Part shown: positions 1-6,467 of the stretch, one piece after another
How the letters are laid out: every line of letters begins with the position of its first letter
Position numbering within the stretch: the first letter of the stretch is position 1
From: Clostridiales bacterium
GTDB taxonomy: Bacteria > Bacillota > Sulfobacillia > UBA995
Length of the DNA stretch: 8,430 bases
Direction of reading: 5' to 3'
Assembly: GCA_003517845.1 (NCBI GenBank)
Contig: DOZU01000160.1
Span: 1-8,430 of the forward strand
Position numbers and translations under genes: made by a program
The notes under the pieces: generated by a model
Databases searched by the model: none
What the model was told of the DNA's origin: nothing
Seen by the model: the letters and a program-made list of their open reading frames with translations, nothing else

Positions 1-818
1 GTGTCCACCGCGCCCGCTCCCAAGCGGGACGCCAGATTCCGGTCCAAGGCGGTGGGCGTCCCCCCCCGCTGAATGTGTCCGAGGATGATGATGCGCATCG
101 GGAAGCCCGTCCGCTCCGTGATCTGCGAGGCAATGTCATAGGCATTGCCCACGCCCTCGGCGAGGATCACGATGGAATGGCGCTTGCTCCTGGCCCTGCT
201 CCGGCGCAGACGCAGGCAAACCTCGTCAAGATCGGTGGGGATCTCGGGCAAGAGGATGCTCTCCGCTCCGACCGCCAGCCCGGAGGCCAGCGCCAAGAAG
301 CCGGTATCTCTTCCCATGACCTCCACCACGAAGGTGCGTTCGAGCGCCTCGGCGGTATCCCGGATCTTGTCCACGGCATAGCAGATGGTGTTGAGCGCCG
401 TATCGAAGCCGATGCTCAACTCGCTAAAAGGCACGTCGTTATCGATTGTGCCGGGGATCGCCAACACGCGAACCCCGCGTTTCGCCAACTCCATGCATCC
501 CCGCATGGAGCCGTCGCCCCCGATCACGATCAGGCCTTCGATCCCGAAATCCTGGAGGGTGTTCACCGCCAGCTGCTGGCCCTCCCGGCTCTTGAACTCA
601 TCGCTACGCCCGGTCAGCAGCATGGTCCCGCCACGGTAGATGATGTCGGCGACCGAACCCACATCCATGGGCACGACATCTCCGGACATCAGACCCAGGA
701 ATCCTCGCCGGATGCCGAACACCGTCGAACCCCGAAAGATCCCCGCGCGGACGACCGCCCGAATGGCGGCATTCATGCCCGGAGCGTCACCGCCGCTGGT
801 CAACACGCCTATTCGCAA
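1..818 (-). CDS. pfkA: ATP-dependent 6-phosphofructokinase, 3' end missing
   Basis: Phosphorylates fructose-6-phosphate to fructose-1,6-bisphosphate in glycolysis, in the cytosol. The frame is open to the left edge, so 272 residues are visible and roughly 50 C-terminal residues are missing compared with the usual length of about 320. Visible motifs are TSGGDAPGMN (7-16), RGGT (62-65), GGDGS (100-104), PGTIDND (122-128, with D126 matching the catalytic base), EVMGR (166-170) and GHIQRGG near the cut end. Glycine in both GGDGS and PGTIDND is the ATP-type signature; PPi-dependent enzymes carry Asp and Lys there. The start is TTG, chosen because AAAGGAG lies 9 bases upstream and the family N-terminus (MRIGVLTSGG) begins there. 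It follows nagA by 32 bases and is probably the last or a late gene of the same transcript. Confidence 0.96.
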   Translation of the reverse strand, partial: MRIGVLTSGGDAPGMNAAIRAVVRAGIFRGSTVFGIRRGFLGLMSGDVVPMDVGSVADIIYRGGTMLLTGRSDEFKSREGQQLAVNTLQDFGIEGLIVIGGDGSMRGCMELAKRGVRVLAIPGTIDNDVPFSELSIGFDTALNTICYAVDKIRDTAEALERTFVVEVMGRDTGFLALASGLAVGAESILLPEIPTDLDEVCLRLRRSRARSKRHSIVILAEGVGNAYDIASQITERTGFPMRIIILGHIQRGGTPTALDRNLASRLGAGAVD

Positions 819-850
819 AGATTCGATACTCCTTTCCCGCCTTCTGTCCG

Positions 851-2041
851 CTATTTTTGGGGAGCAGCGGCCAGCGGCCCCGGCCCGTGGAGGATCCGCC
901 CCATCGCCAGAGTGAGGAACACCGCGCCGTCATCGTCGAGCACGCCCAAGTCGGCATCCATCCCCGGCCGTAGGGCGCCCTTGCGCTCTCCAAGACCCAG
1001 GTGCCCGGCGGCATTGGTGCTGGTCAAGCAGACCGCTTCCTCAGGGCTGAAGCCCCATTCCCGCAAATTGCGGAACGCGCCGCTCAGGGGCACCACGGAT
1101 CCTGCCAGCGAACCCGAGTGCTTCAGGACGGCGGCTTCGGCCGTGAGCACGGCCCGCCCTCCATATAGATCGTATTCGCCGGGAGGGCAGCCGGCCAGAG
1201 GGGTAAGATCGCTGACCGCCGCTACTCGGGTTATCCCTTTGGCCCGGCAGAGGAGGCGAACGACCGCGGGGTGGACGTGCCGGCCGTCGGCGATCACCTC
1301 GGCCAGCACCTCGTCTCGATCGAGCACCGCGCCCAGCACCCCCGGGTCGCGGTGGTGTAGCGGGCGCATGGCATTGAAGGTATGGGTTGCATGCGTCGCT
1401 CCGGCGGCGACAGCCGCCATTGCTTCTTCCTGGTCGGCATCGGTATGCCCGATGCCGGGGATGATCCCCCTGGCGCGCAGCCAGCGGATGGCCGGCAGCG
1501 CCCCCGGCAGTTCGGGCGCGAGGGTGAAGATGCGAAGGGTGTCCCCGGCCGCAGCGTGCAATCGCTCAAGTTCCTCGAGATCCGGCAGGCGGAGACAATC
1601 CTCGGCTTGCGCTCCCCTGCGCCCCCGCGCGAGGTAAGGCCCTTCCACGTTGCAGCCCAACACGCGCGCTCCCGGCCAGCCCGGCTCAGTCGAGCGCCGC
1701 GTGGCCTCCGCCACCGTCGCCACCGCCCGAACCAGCTGCGGGGACGGGGCCGACGCGGTGGTGGGGCAATAGGCGGTCACGCCCCATTTCCCGAGCAGCC
1801 GGGACAGCCGCTCGAGGACTTGCAGGTCCGCCGCCATCACGTCGAGTCCCATCGCGCCATGCAGGTGGAGATCGATGAAGCCGGGCACGGCCAGGCGGCC
1901 CGCTGCGTCAATGTGGCATGCACCCGCCCCCTGAACGATATCCCGGGGACCGATGCCGGCGATGCGGCCGCCTTCGACCATGATGGAGCAGGGTCTCACC
2001 CCTTCGGCGGTGACGGCTCGCACATCGCTGATGACGAGCAT
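851..2041 (-). CDS. nagA: N-acetylglucosamine-6-phosphate deacetylase
   Basis: Removes the acetyl group from GlcNAc-6-phosphate, giving glucosamine-6-phosphate and acetate, in amino-sugar catabolism or cell-wall recycling. It has 396 residues, the usual length for this amidohydrolase family. Motifs in order are PGFIDLHLHG (53-62, with the metal-binding pair H59 and H61), VEGPYL (132-137, E133), GHTDA (198-202), ATHTFNAM (218-225), ADGRHVHP (251-258), VSDLTPLAG (276-284, D278 as probable catalytic Asp) and LAGS (312-315). The intact HxH pair resembles Bacillus-type enzymes; from memory, E. coli NagA lacks it. The start is ATG. The Shine-Dalgarno AGGTGA overlaps the stop codon of the upstream ADP-ribosylglycohydrolase gene, and only 7 bases separate the two genes, which suggests translational coupling. 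pfkA follows after 32 bases. No nagB deaminase is visible. Confidence 0.94.
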   Translation of the reverse strand: MLVISDVRAVTAEGVRPCSIMVEGGRIAGIGPRDIVQGAGACHIDAAGRLAVPGFIDLHLHGAMGLDVMAADLQVLERLSRLLGKWGVTAYCPTTASAPSPQLVRAVATVAEATRRSTEPGWPGARVLGCNVEGPYLARGRRGAQAEDCLRLPDLEELERLHAAAGDTLRIFTLAPELPGALPAIRWLRARGIIPGIGHTDADQEEAMAAVAAGATHATHTFNAMRPLHHRDPGVLGAVLDRDEVLAEVIADGRHVHPAVVRLLCRAKGITRVAAVSDLTPLAGCPPGEYDLYGGRAVLTAEAAVLKHSGSLAGSVVPLSGAFRNLREWGFSPEEAVCLTSTNAAGHLGLGERKGALRPGMDADLGVLDDDGAVFLTLAMGRILHGPGPLAAAPQK

Positions 2042-2048
2042 GGCTCGC

Positions 2049-3050
2049 TCACCTCATTCCGGCCGAGGGCCGGGCAGGGAGTCCGCTCGGACCCCGGCGC
2101 CAAGCAAGGTCATGAAGCCGACCGGCGAGCGACCGAATCAGGTCGAGGTGGGCCAAACGGCCGCGCCACTCGGGCGGGATACCCGGTTCGCCATAGAAAG
2201 CCCCGGCCAGCTGGCCGTAAACCGCCCCGGTGCTATCGGCATCGTCACCGAGATTCACCGCCAGCAATGCTCCCTCACGAAAGGAGCGACCGCGGAAGAA
2301 GGCCCACAAGGCCGCTTCCAGAGAGTGAACGACATAGCCGGCACCCCTGATTTCCGGGGGCTCCTTGCGGCGAAAGGAGCCGGACGCGATATCCGCTATG
2401 CGAGGCGCGAGCGGTTCCTCTTCCCATAAGCCGGTAACGGGCGTATAACGGTCCCCCATCAGCTCTTCGCGGCTGGCCCCGCGGATGGCTCCCACCAACA
2501 AGCCGGCCAGATAGCGGCAGGCATCAGCCGCCTCGTCCGCCCCGTGGGTCACGCGCGAACTGGCCATGGCCAGAGCGATCGCCTCGCGCGGGCGACGCGC
2601 GTAGGCCATGGCGACCGGTGCCAAGCGCATGATCGACCCGTTGCCGGCCGATAAAGGGTCCGGAGGCGCCTCCAGGGTGCCGGATTGTTCGAAGCGCATG
2701 AGGGCAAGGCGAGTTGCGTTGCCGATATCCATGCACGCGCCGGTGCTGGAGAGATACCCTTCCCGGAACCACCGGCAGTAGCGGCGGAGCTGGTCCTCGG
2801 GGTCAAAGTTCGACCGCTCCACCAGGCTTTCCGCCAGGCAGAGCGCCATGGACGTGTCGTCCGTCCACTGCCCCGGGGCGAGCCGATAGGGCCCGCCACC
2901 GACCAGATCCGTGAGCGGACTGAAGGTGCCCGGGGTCTGGAACTCCAGGCTTGTGCCCAGGGCGTCCCCGACCGCCAAGCCGACCAGGCTTCCGAAATAC
3001 CTTTCCCGGATCTCGGATTGAGCCCCACTCGCCGACAGGTCAGCTCCCAC
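2049..3050 (-). CDS. ADP-ribosylglycohydrolase family protein
   Basis: A 333-residue member of the ADP-ribosylglycohydrolase (DraG/ARH, COG1397) fold, a dinuclear-metal enzyme family that hydrolyses N- or O-glycosidic bonds of ADP-ribosyl groups. Family hallmarks are visible: GLAVGDALG (24-32), WTDDTSMAL (62-70, metal ligands T63, D64, D65), GNGSIMR (136-142), SRVTHG (165-170) and NLGDDADSTGAVYGQLAG (266-283, metal ligands D270, D272, and T274 nearby). All metal-binding positions appear intact, so it should be active. The start is GTG with AGGGGGTG about 6 bases upstream. No ADP-ribosyltransferase such as DraT is present. Instead the gene is coupled to nagA and follows a permease gene, which argues for a catabolic glycosidase role rather than protein de-modification. 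The substrate cannot be read from sequence. Confidence 0.9.
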   Translation of the reverse strand: MGADLSASGAQSEIRERYFGSLVGLAVGDALGTSLEFQTPGTFSPLTDLVGGGPYRLAPGQWTDDTSMALCLAESLVERSNFDPEDQLRRYCRWFREGYLSSTGACMDIGNATRLALMRFEQSGTLEAPPDPLSAGNGSIMRLAPVAMAYARRPREAIALAMASSRVTHGADEAADACRYLAGLLVGAIRGASREELMGDRYTPVTGLWEEEPLAPRIADIASGSFRRKEPPEIRGAGYVVHSLEAALWAFFRGRSFREGALLAVNLGDDADSTGAVYGQLAGAFYGEPGIPPEWRGRLAHLDLIRSLAGRLHDLAWRRGPSGLPARPSAGMR

Positions 3051-3119
3051 GGCGCCACCCCCTGAACCGCGCGGTCAAGAGATTCCCTGCGCCCGGGGGA
3101 GATCTCCTGCCGTCGACTC

Positions 3120-3136
3120 TGCTCGAGTCCCGAGCA
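3120..3136. repeat. Small inverted repeat between permease and ADP-ribosylglycohydrolase genes
   Basis: The 105-base gap 3051-3155 contains a perfect 6-base inverted repeat, TGCTCG and CGAGCA, with a 5-base loop. There is no T-run on either side, so it is not a canonical intrinsic terminator. It may be an mRNA processing or stability element, or chance in GC-rich DNA. I see no gene or convincing promoter in this gap. Confidence 0.3.
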
Positions 3137-3155
3137 ATCTGCCGGCGGCCCGGCC

Positions 3156-4376
3156 TCAGGCCAGCCGCAGCCAGGTGAGTATGGCGAGAGACAGGGCCAG
3201 TGCGGCCAAGGGGACCAGGTACTCACGATAGAGTGCGGACAGCCTGACCTTGAAGTATTCGACCGTCAGCACCTGGCATAGATGGAGCGGAGAAATCAGG
3301 TAGGCGAAGAAACTGGAGGTGAAGACCAGTACGGCCACAGCCGGACCCGCCTCCGGGGCGACAAGCGGCAGCAACAAGGGATAGGTGATGGCGATGCTGG
3401 CGTTCTGGGATGCGCTGACGAAACTGATGAGGAAGGGCAGGCCGGCCGCCATCGCCATGACGGGCAGTCCCCCGTCCACGAGTCCATCAACCAGCACGGT
3501 GACGACCGCGGTCTCGGCCAAGACGTCGCGGAAGGCTATCACCGCCCCCATGGCCAGGACCAGCCACCAGTCGACGCCGTCGCGAAGCAGGCGGCTGACG
3601 CGAAACCGGGGATGGCGCCACCCGAGGAAGATGGCGAGTAGCACGGCAATGGCGAGCGACGAGCTGATGGGCATCCTGAACCCTACAGGGAGGATCAGGC
3701 CGAGCAGGAGCGGTGATCCCCGGAAGAGGAAGGTTCCCAGCATCCGGACTCTGGCGCTTCGGTCGGGACCCTGGACTGGCAGGGTGCGCGGTCCATAGAG
3801 ATAGCGCAGATAGCCGGCGGCGAGGAAGGTGACGGCCAATGGCAGCTGGAGACCCGCGAGCCGATACACCGACATATCGGCAAGCTGGGCCGCAAGGATG
3901 AGGCTGGGGGCAAAGGGGAATATCAGGAACCAGGCATGCCGGAAGATGATGTTGATGGCAGCCCGCCTCGCTGGCGTGAGGGAAAGGGAGTCGCCCATGG
4001 CATCCACAAGGGGAGCGGCGATGACGGCGGCCCCGGGGGCGGGGAGGAGTCCGACGAGACTCGGGATAGCGGCAAGGCTCAGCCGGTCATCCCGCAACAG
4101 CCCGGTAAGAGCGCCGAGCATGTCCCGCAGCAGATCCGAGCGCTGAAGGATCCGGTTGAGCAAAGTGATCAGGGCCATGACCACCATGAGTCCCCGCGCG
4201 ATGGGGGAAACCAGGGCGTTCCCGATCACAATGAACGTCCTGGCCGGGCCCAAGCCCAGGGTGAGGCCGAGTACGATCGAGCCCGCCAGCATGGCTAAGC
4301 CCAGGGGCAGCCGGCGGTTGGCCAGGATGGCGATCAGGGTGAAGCTAACCAGGAGACCGATGGACGGGACCAGCAT
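3156..4376 (-). CDS. DUF401 family integral membrane permease
   Basis: A 406-residue polytopic membrane protein, probably an inner-membrane permease of the DUF401 family, in the ion-transporter-like superfamily of anion and organic-acid carriers. Hydrophobic segments fill most of the length (about 5-20, 25-42, 48-75, 100-125, 148-166, 175-190, 217-232, 237-252, 270-283, 305-335, 346-362 and 385-404). Family-like motifs are LPAPGAA (111-117), FRHAWF (145-150) and SPLHLCQVLTVEYF (362-375). The first in-frame ATG after an upstream stop was taken as start. A GAGGGAG tract lies about 13 bases upstream, longer spacing than usual. It is the promoter-proximal gene of the minus-strand set, 105 bases ahead of the ADP-ribosylglycohydrolase gene. 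The substrate is unknown; context suggests a sugar derivative or glycoside. Confidence 0.85.
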   Translation of the reverse strand: MLVPSIGLLVSFTLIAILANRRLPLGLAMLAGSIVLGLTLGLGPARTFIVIGNALVSPIARGLMVVMALITLLNRILQRSDLLRDMLGALTGLLRDDRLSLAAIPSLVGLLPAPGAAVIAAPLVDAMGDSLSLTPARRAAINIIFRHAWFLIFPFAPSLILAAQLADMSVYRLAGLQLPLAVTFLAAGYLRYLYGPRTLPVQGPDRSARVRMLGTFLFRGSPLLLGLILPVGFRMPISSSLAIAVLLAIFLGWRHPRFRVSRLLRDGVDWWLVLAMGAVIAFRDVLAETAVVTVLVDGLVDGGLPVMAMAAGLPFLISFVSASQNASIAITYPLLLPLVAPEAGPAVAVLVFTSSFFAYLISPLHLCQVLTVEYFKVRLSALYREYLVPLAALALSLAILTWLRLA

Positions 4377-4540
4377 CGGCGAGAGTTCGCTCCCTCATGG
4401 CCGGGGCGTCCGTTCGCCGACGGCCGGCTACGCATCTATCTTTCACCGTACGCCGGGGCGAATTCCTCCTGGCCCGGCCAGGCGGGGGGAGGAAAGTCTG
4501 CTCCAGCCGTCGAATGACCGGGCAAACTGAGGACTGGGGA
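4377..4540. promoter_or_regulatory. Divergent intergenic region between permease gene and thiamine operon
   Basis: This 164-base stretch lies between two divergent transcription units and should hold both promoters. I could not identify convincing -35 and -10 pairs on either strand. The only clear structure is the inverted repeat at 4463-4494. Confidence 0.5.
4463..4494. repeat. 32-base nested inverted repeat
   Basis: Outer arms TTCCTCC (4463-4469) and GGAGGAA (4488-4494) enclose inner arms TGGCC (4470-4474) and GGCCA (4476-4480) around a single C, with an unpaired stretch on the right side only. An alternative register gives the 15-base palindrome CCTGGCCCGGCCAGG (4468-4482). No T-run follows on either strand, so a terminator is unlikely. 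Its place between divergent promoters suggests an operator or a structured 5' leader; this is inference. Confidence 0.55.
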
Positions 4541-4628
4541 CCGCTAGGGGAGCCCTTGGGGGCTGAGAAGGCGACGCATGTCGCCGACCCTGGAACCTGA
4601 ACTGGGTAATACCAGCGTAGGGAAGTGG
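4541..4628 (+). promoter_or_regulatory. TPP riboswitch (THI box) aptamer
   Basis: Senses thiamine pyrophosphate and controls the thiT-thiN operon in cis. The conserved core elements occur in canonical order: AGGGGAGCCC, CTGAGA (4563-4568), GACCCT, ACCTGA (4594-4599), CTGGGTAATACCAG (4602-4615) and GCGTAGGGAAGTGG ending at 4628. Stem P1 can form between CCGCT (4541-4545) and AGTGG (4624-4628), and P2 between AGGG (4546-4549) and CCCT. GCCC and GGGC close P3. A perfect optional stem P3a, GGCGAC and GTCGCC around GCAT, sits next to the CTGAGA loop. The downstream genes are thiamine uptake and activation genes, which matches the ligand. Confidence 0.96.
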
Positions 4629-4679
4629 CCCTGGAGGCGTTATCGCCCGGGCGGCCCCCTGGTTGAGGAGGTTTCGCCC
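4629..4679 (+). promoter_or_regulatory. Riboswitch expression platform and thiT ribosome binding site
   Basis: The 51 bases between the aptamer and the thiT start contain the Shine-Dalgarno GAGGAGG (4665-4671), 8 bases before the GTG. GGGCG (4649-4653) can pair with CGCCC (4675-4679), which would place that site in the hairpin loop and close the stem directly against the start codon. A competing small hairpin GGCG-TTAT-CGCC lies at 4636-4647. No T-run is present, so control at translation initiation looks more likely than termination. The pairing model is inference. Confidence 0.55.
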
Positions 4680-5210
4680 GTGGTTGCATATGTTGGTCGC
4701 CGTCTGCCCCTGAGAGCCGTGGCGGAAGCAGGGATGCTGATCGCTCTGGCCACGGTCCTGTCTTTCATCAAGATCTACACCCTCCCCCAGGGAGGATCGG
4801 TCACCGCAGCCAGCATGGTGCCCATCCTGCTGTTCGCCGTTCGCTGGGGGCCGGGACCGGGAATCCTGGCCGGTGCCGCTTACGGGCTGGTCCAGCTATG
4901 GGTGGAGCCGTTCATCCTGCATCCCGCTCAGGTGGTGCTGGACTATCCGCTCGCCTTTGGACTGCTGGGACTGGCCGGTCTCTTCCCCGCCCGCCCGGCG
5001 CTGGGCGTCATGACCGGCATGATCGGACGGTTCCTGAGTCACTGGTTCTCCGGATTCATCTTCTTCGCCGCTTTTGCCGGCGATCAGCATCCGATGCTGT
5101 ACTCCGCCATATACAACGGCAGCTACCTTCTGCCGGAGTTGGCAATCAGCGCCCTTCTAGTTGCCCTCATCGCCCCGGCGCTGAAGGCGAAGCTGGCCCG
5201 GGTTGCCTGA
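4680..5210 (+). CDS. thiT: Thiamine transporter, ECF S component
   Basis: The thiamine-binding membrane subunit of an energy-coupling factor transporter; it works with a shared EcfA, EcfA' and EcfT module that is not in this window. It has 176 residues and about six membrane helices. The match to YuaJ/ThiT proteins is strong: LPQGGSV (35-41), HPAQVVLDY (81-89), RFLSHWFSG (117-125) and YSAIYNGSYLLPE (141-153), which include the aromatic, His and Asn positions of the thiamine pocket. The GTG start was chosen because GAGGAGG lies 8 bases upstream and the family N-terminus fits. The earlier in-frame ATG at 4578 lies inside the TPP aptamer and cannot be the real start. The stop overlaps the thiN start, so the two genes are coupled. 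Confidence 0.94.
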   Translation: MVAYVGRRLPLRAVAEAGMLIALATVLSFIKIYTLPQGGSVTAASMVPILLFAVRWGPGPGILAGAAYGLVQLWVEPFILHPAQVVLDYPLAFGLLGLAGLFPARPALGVMTGMIGRFLSHWFSGFIFFAAFAGDQHPMLYSAIYNGSYLLPELAISALLVALIAPALKAKLARVA

Positions 5211-5922
5211 CCCCGCCGTCATCCTGGTGGCGGCAGGACCGTTGGCCGACCTCGGGGACGTGGAGCGGCGGCTCGCCCGCGAGCATTGGCCGAGCGCGTT
5301 TGTCGTGGCGGCCGACGGCGGCTACGCCCACTGCCTGGCCATGGGGCTACGACCTGACCTGGTGGTCGGAGACCTTGACTCGCTGGAGCCCGCGGCTTGG
5401 TCCCGGCTCGAGGCGGCCGGCATCCCCTTGCTGCGGCTGTCCCGGGACAAGGACCGGACCGACCTGCAGGCGGCGCTGGACGAAGTGGTCCGGCGACCGC
5501 CCGGACGCCTCATCGTGCTGGGCGCCCTCGGCGGGCCCCGGCTCGATCACGGCCTCTCCGCGGTCTACGCCGGCATCCCTCTGGCCCGGCAGGGATGGCA
5601 AATCGAATACCTGGGTCGCCGGGAGCAAATCTGGTTGATCGCCGGACCCGGCGGCCTGCAACTCGACCCCCGGCCTGGTCATTACCTCTCGCTGATCCCG
5701 CTCACCGAGGAAGCATCGGGTGTGGTCATTGAAGGGATGCGCTGGGAACTGTCGGGGGTCAGTTTGCGCTGGGGCGATTCCCGGGGGGTGTCCAACGAGT
5801 TCAGCGATCGCCCCGCGCAAATCCGGTTGGCCACCGGAATCCTCGCCGTGGTGATTGGTCCTGCCGGGGCCGCCGAATGTCGTCCAGGTAGTCCTGGATG
5901 TTCCCCGCGTGCTTGGCGATGA
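5203..5922 (+). CDS. thiN: Thiamine pyrophosphokinase
   Basis: Transfers pyrophosphate from ATP to thiamine, making the cofactor TPP. It has 239 residues, slightly longer than the usual 210-220. The catalytic domain shows ADGG (37-40), GDLDS (56-60), RDKDRTDLQ (81-89) and GGPRLDH (110-116). The C-terminal thiamine-binding domain shows GMRWEL (179-184 region) and SNEF (197-200). The conserved part ends near residue 219; the last 20 residues are a Gly/Pro/Cys/Arg-containing tail that runs antisense into plsY. The start is TTG, overlapping the thiT stop by 8 bases; it is the only reasonable start after an in-frame TGA at 5182. There is no strong Shine-Dalgarno, so translation probably depends on coupling to thiT. 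Together with ThiT it completes thiamine salvage. Confidence 0.93.
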   Translation: MPDPAVILVAAGPLADLGDVERRLAREHWPSAFVVAADGGYAHCLAMGLRPDLVVGDLDSLEPAAWSRLEAAGIPLLRLSRDKDRTDLQAALDEVVRRPPGRLIVLGALGGPRLDHGLSAVYAGIPLARQGWQIEYLGRREQIWLIAGPGGLQLDPRPGHYLSLIPLTEEASGVVIEGMRWELSGVSLRWGDSRGVSNEFSDRPAQIRLATGILAVVIGPAGAAECRPGSPGCSPRAWR

Positions 5923-6442
5923 TCGCCGCTGACAGAGCTGCTCCGAACAGCCCCCAGGCGAGGTGACCGCCGAGCAGATACAGGACTGGCGGCAGGATAA
6001 GCAACGCCGCCACAACGCCCATATAGACGCTGCGGAAGGCGAGGGCGAGCAGGGCCATGAGGGCCGCGGCGATGGGGATTACGGCCGGGAGCAGCAACAA
6101 CATGGCGCCGGTCGAAGTGGCCAGCCCCTTGCCTCCTCCTTTTGTCCCCAGGAATAGCATCCAATTGTGCCCGACCACGGCCGCCAATCCCGCCAGCAGA
6201 GGTGCCCACGAACCGGGAGCCAGAACCCGGGCGAGGTGCACGGCCAGGGCGCCCTTGCCGATATCCAGGGCGGCCGTGATGAGCCCCGCGGGCAGCCCGG
6301 CCACGCGGGCGGCGTTCAGGCCGCCGAGATTGCCTGTGCCGGAGCGCAACAGGTTCTTGCCGGCCAGCGTCCTGGCTACCAGGTAACCAGAGGGGATGGA
6401 ACCGAGCAAGTAGGCCATCCCCACCACGACCGCGTACACCAA
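5801..6442 (-). CDS. plsY: Glycerol-3-phosphate acyltransferase PlsY family
   Basis: A membrane enzyme that moves an acyl group from acyl-phosphate to glycerol-3-phosphate, the first step of phospholipid synthesis in most Gram-positive bacteria. It has 213 residues and about five hydrophobic segments. Motifs are GSIPSGYLVAR (14-24), SGTGNLGGLNAAR (34-46), DIGKG (60-64), GHNWMLFLG (91-99) and KGGGKGLATS (101-110). The last has one more Gly than the common KGGKG form. The start is TTG, with AGGGGG 8 bases upstream; the next codon, GTG, is also possible. Residues beyond about 190 are an Arg-rich tail encoded antisense to the end of thiN. Divergent from feoA. It could be a diverged paralogue if another plsY exists elsewhere. 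Confidence 0.88.
   Translation of the reverse strand: MVYAVVVGMAYLLGSIPSGYLVARTLAGKNLLRSGTGNLGGLNAARVAGLPAGLITAALDIGKGALAVHLARVLAPGSWAPLLAGLAAVVGHNWMLFLGTKGGGKGLATSTGAMLLLLPAVIPIAAALMALLALAFRSVYMGVVAALLILPPVLYLLGGHLAWGLFGAALSAAIIAKHAGNIQDYLDDIRRPRQDQSPRRGFRWPTGFARGDR
5883..5898. repeat. Hairpin in the thiN-plsY convergent overlap
   Basis: TCCAGG and CCTGGA form a perfect 6-base stem around the 4-base loop TAGT. It lies where the conserved parts of the two convergent genes meet. No T-run follows on either strand, so a role as bidirectional terminator is only a guess; the bases also encode part of PlsY (around IQDYLDD). Confidence 0.35.
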
Positions 6443-6467
6443 GCGACCATCCCCCTGGGGCGTCAGC

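Noticed and set aside
75..1637. 520-residue plus-strand open frame across pfkA and nagA
   Set aside because: It is antisense to two clearly conserved genes, has no recognisable domain and low-complexity Arg/Ser/Pro-rich stretches. Long antisense frames are expected in GC-rich coding DNA.
1382..2350. 322-residue plus-strand open frame over nagA and the ADP-ribosylglycohydrolase gene
   Set aside because: Another GC-driven shadow; Arg/His/Pro-rich with no motif, fully antisense to conserved proteins.
3051..3155. Possible promoter or terminator between the permease and ADP-ribosylglycohydrolase genes
   Set aside because: A TTGACC on the minus strand has no -10 partner at proper spacing before the start, and the hairpin lacks a T-run.
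4345..4398. 17-codon minus-strand frame overlapping the permease start, as a possible leader peptide
   Set aside because: No Shine-Dalgarno precedes its ATG, its sequence shows no run of regulatory codons, and no attenuator follows.
4489..4498. GAGGAAAGTC, identical to a conserved piece of bacterial RNase P RNA
   Set aside because: Only this short piece matches. The following bases diverge at once, and the roughly 350-base RNA could not fit before the TPP riboswitch at 4541.
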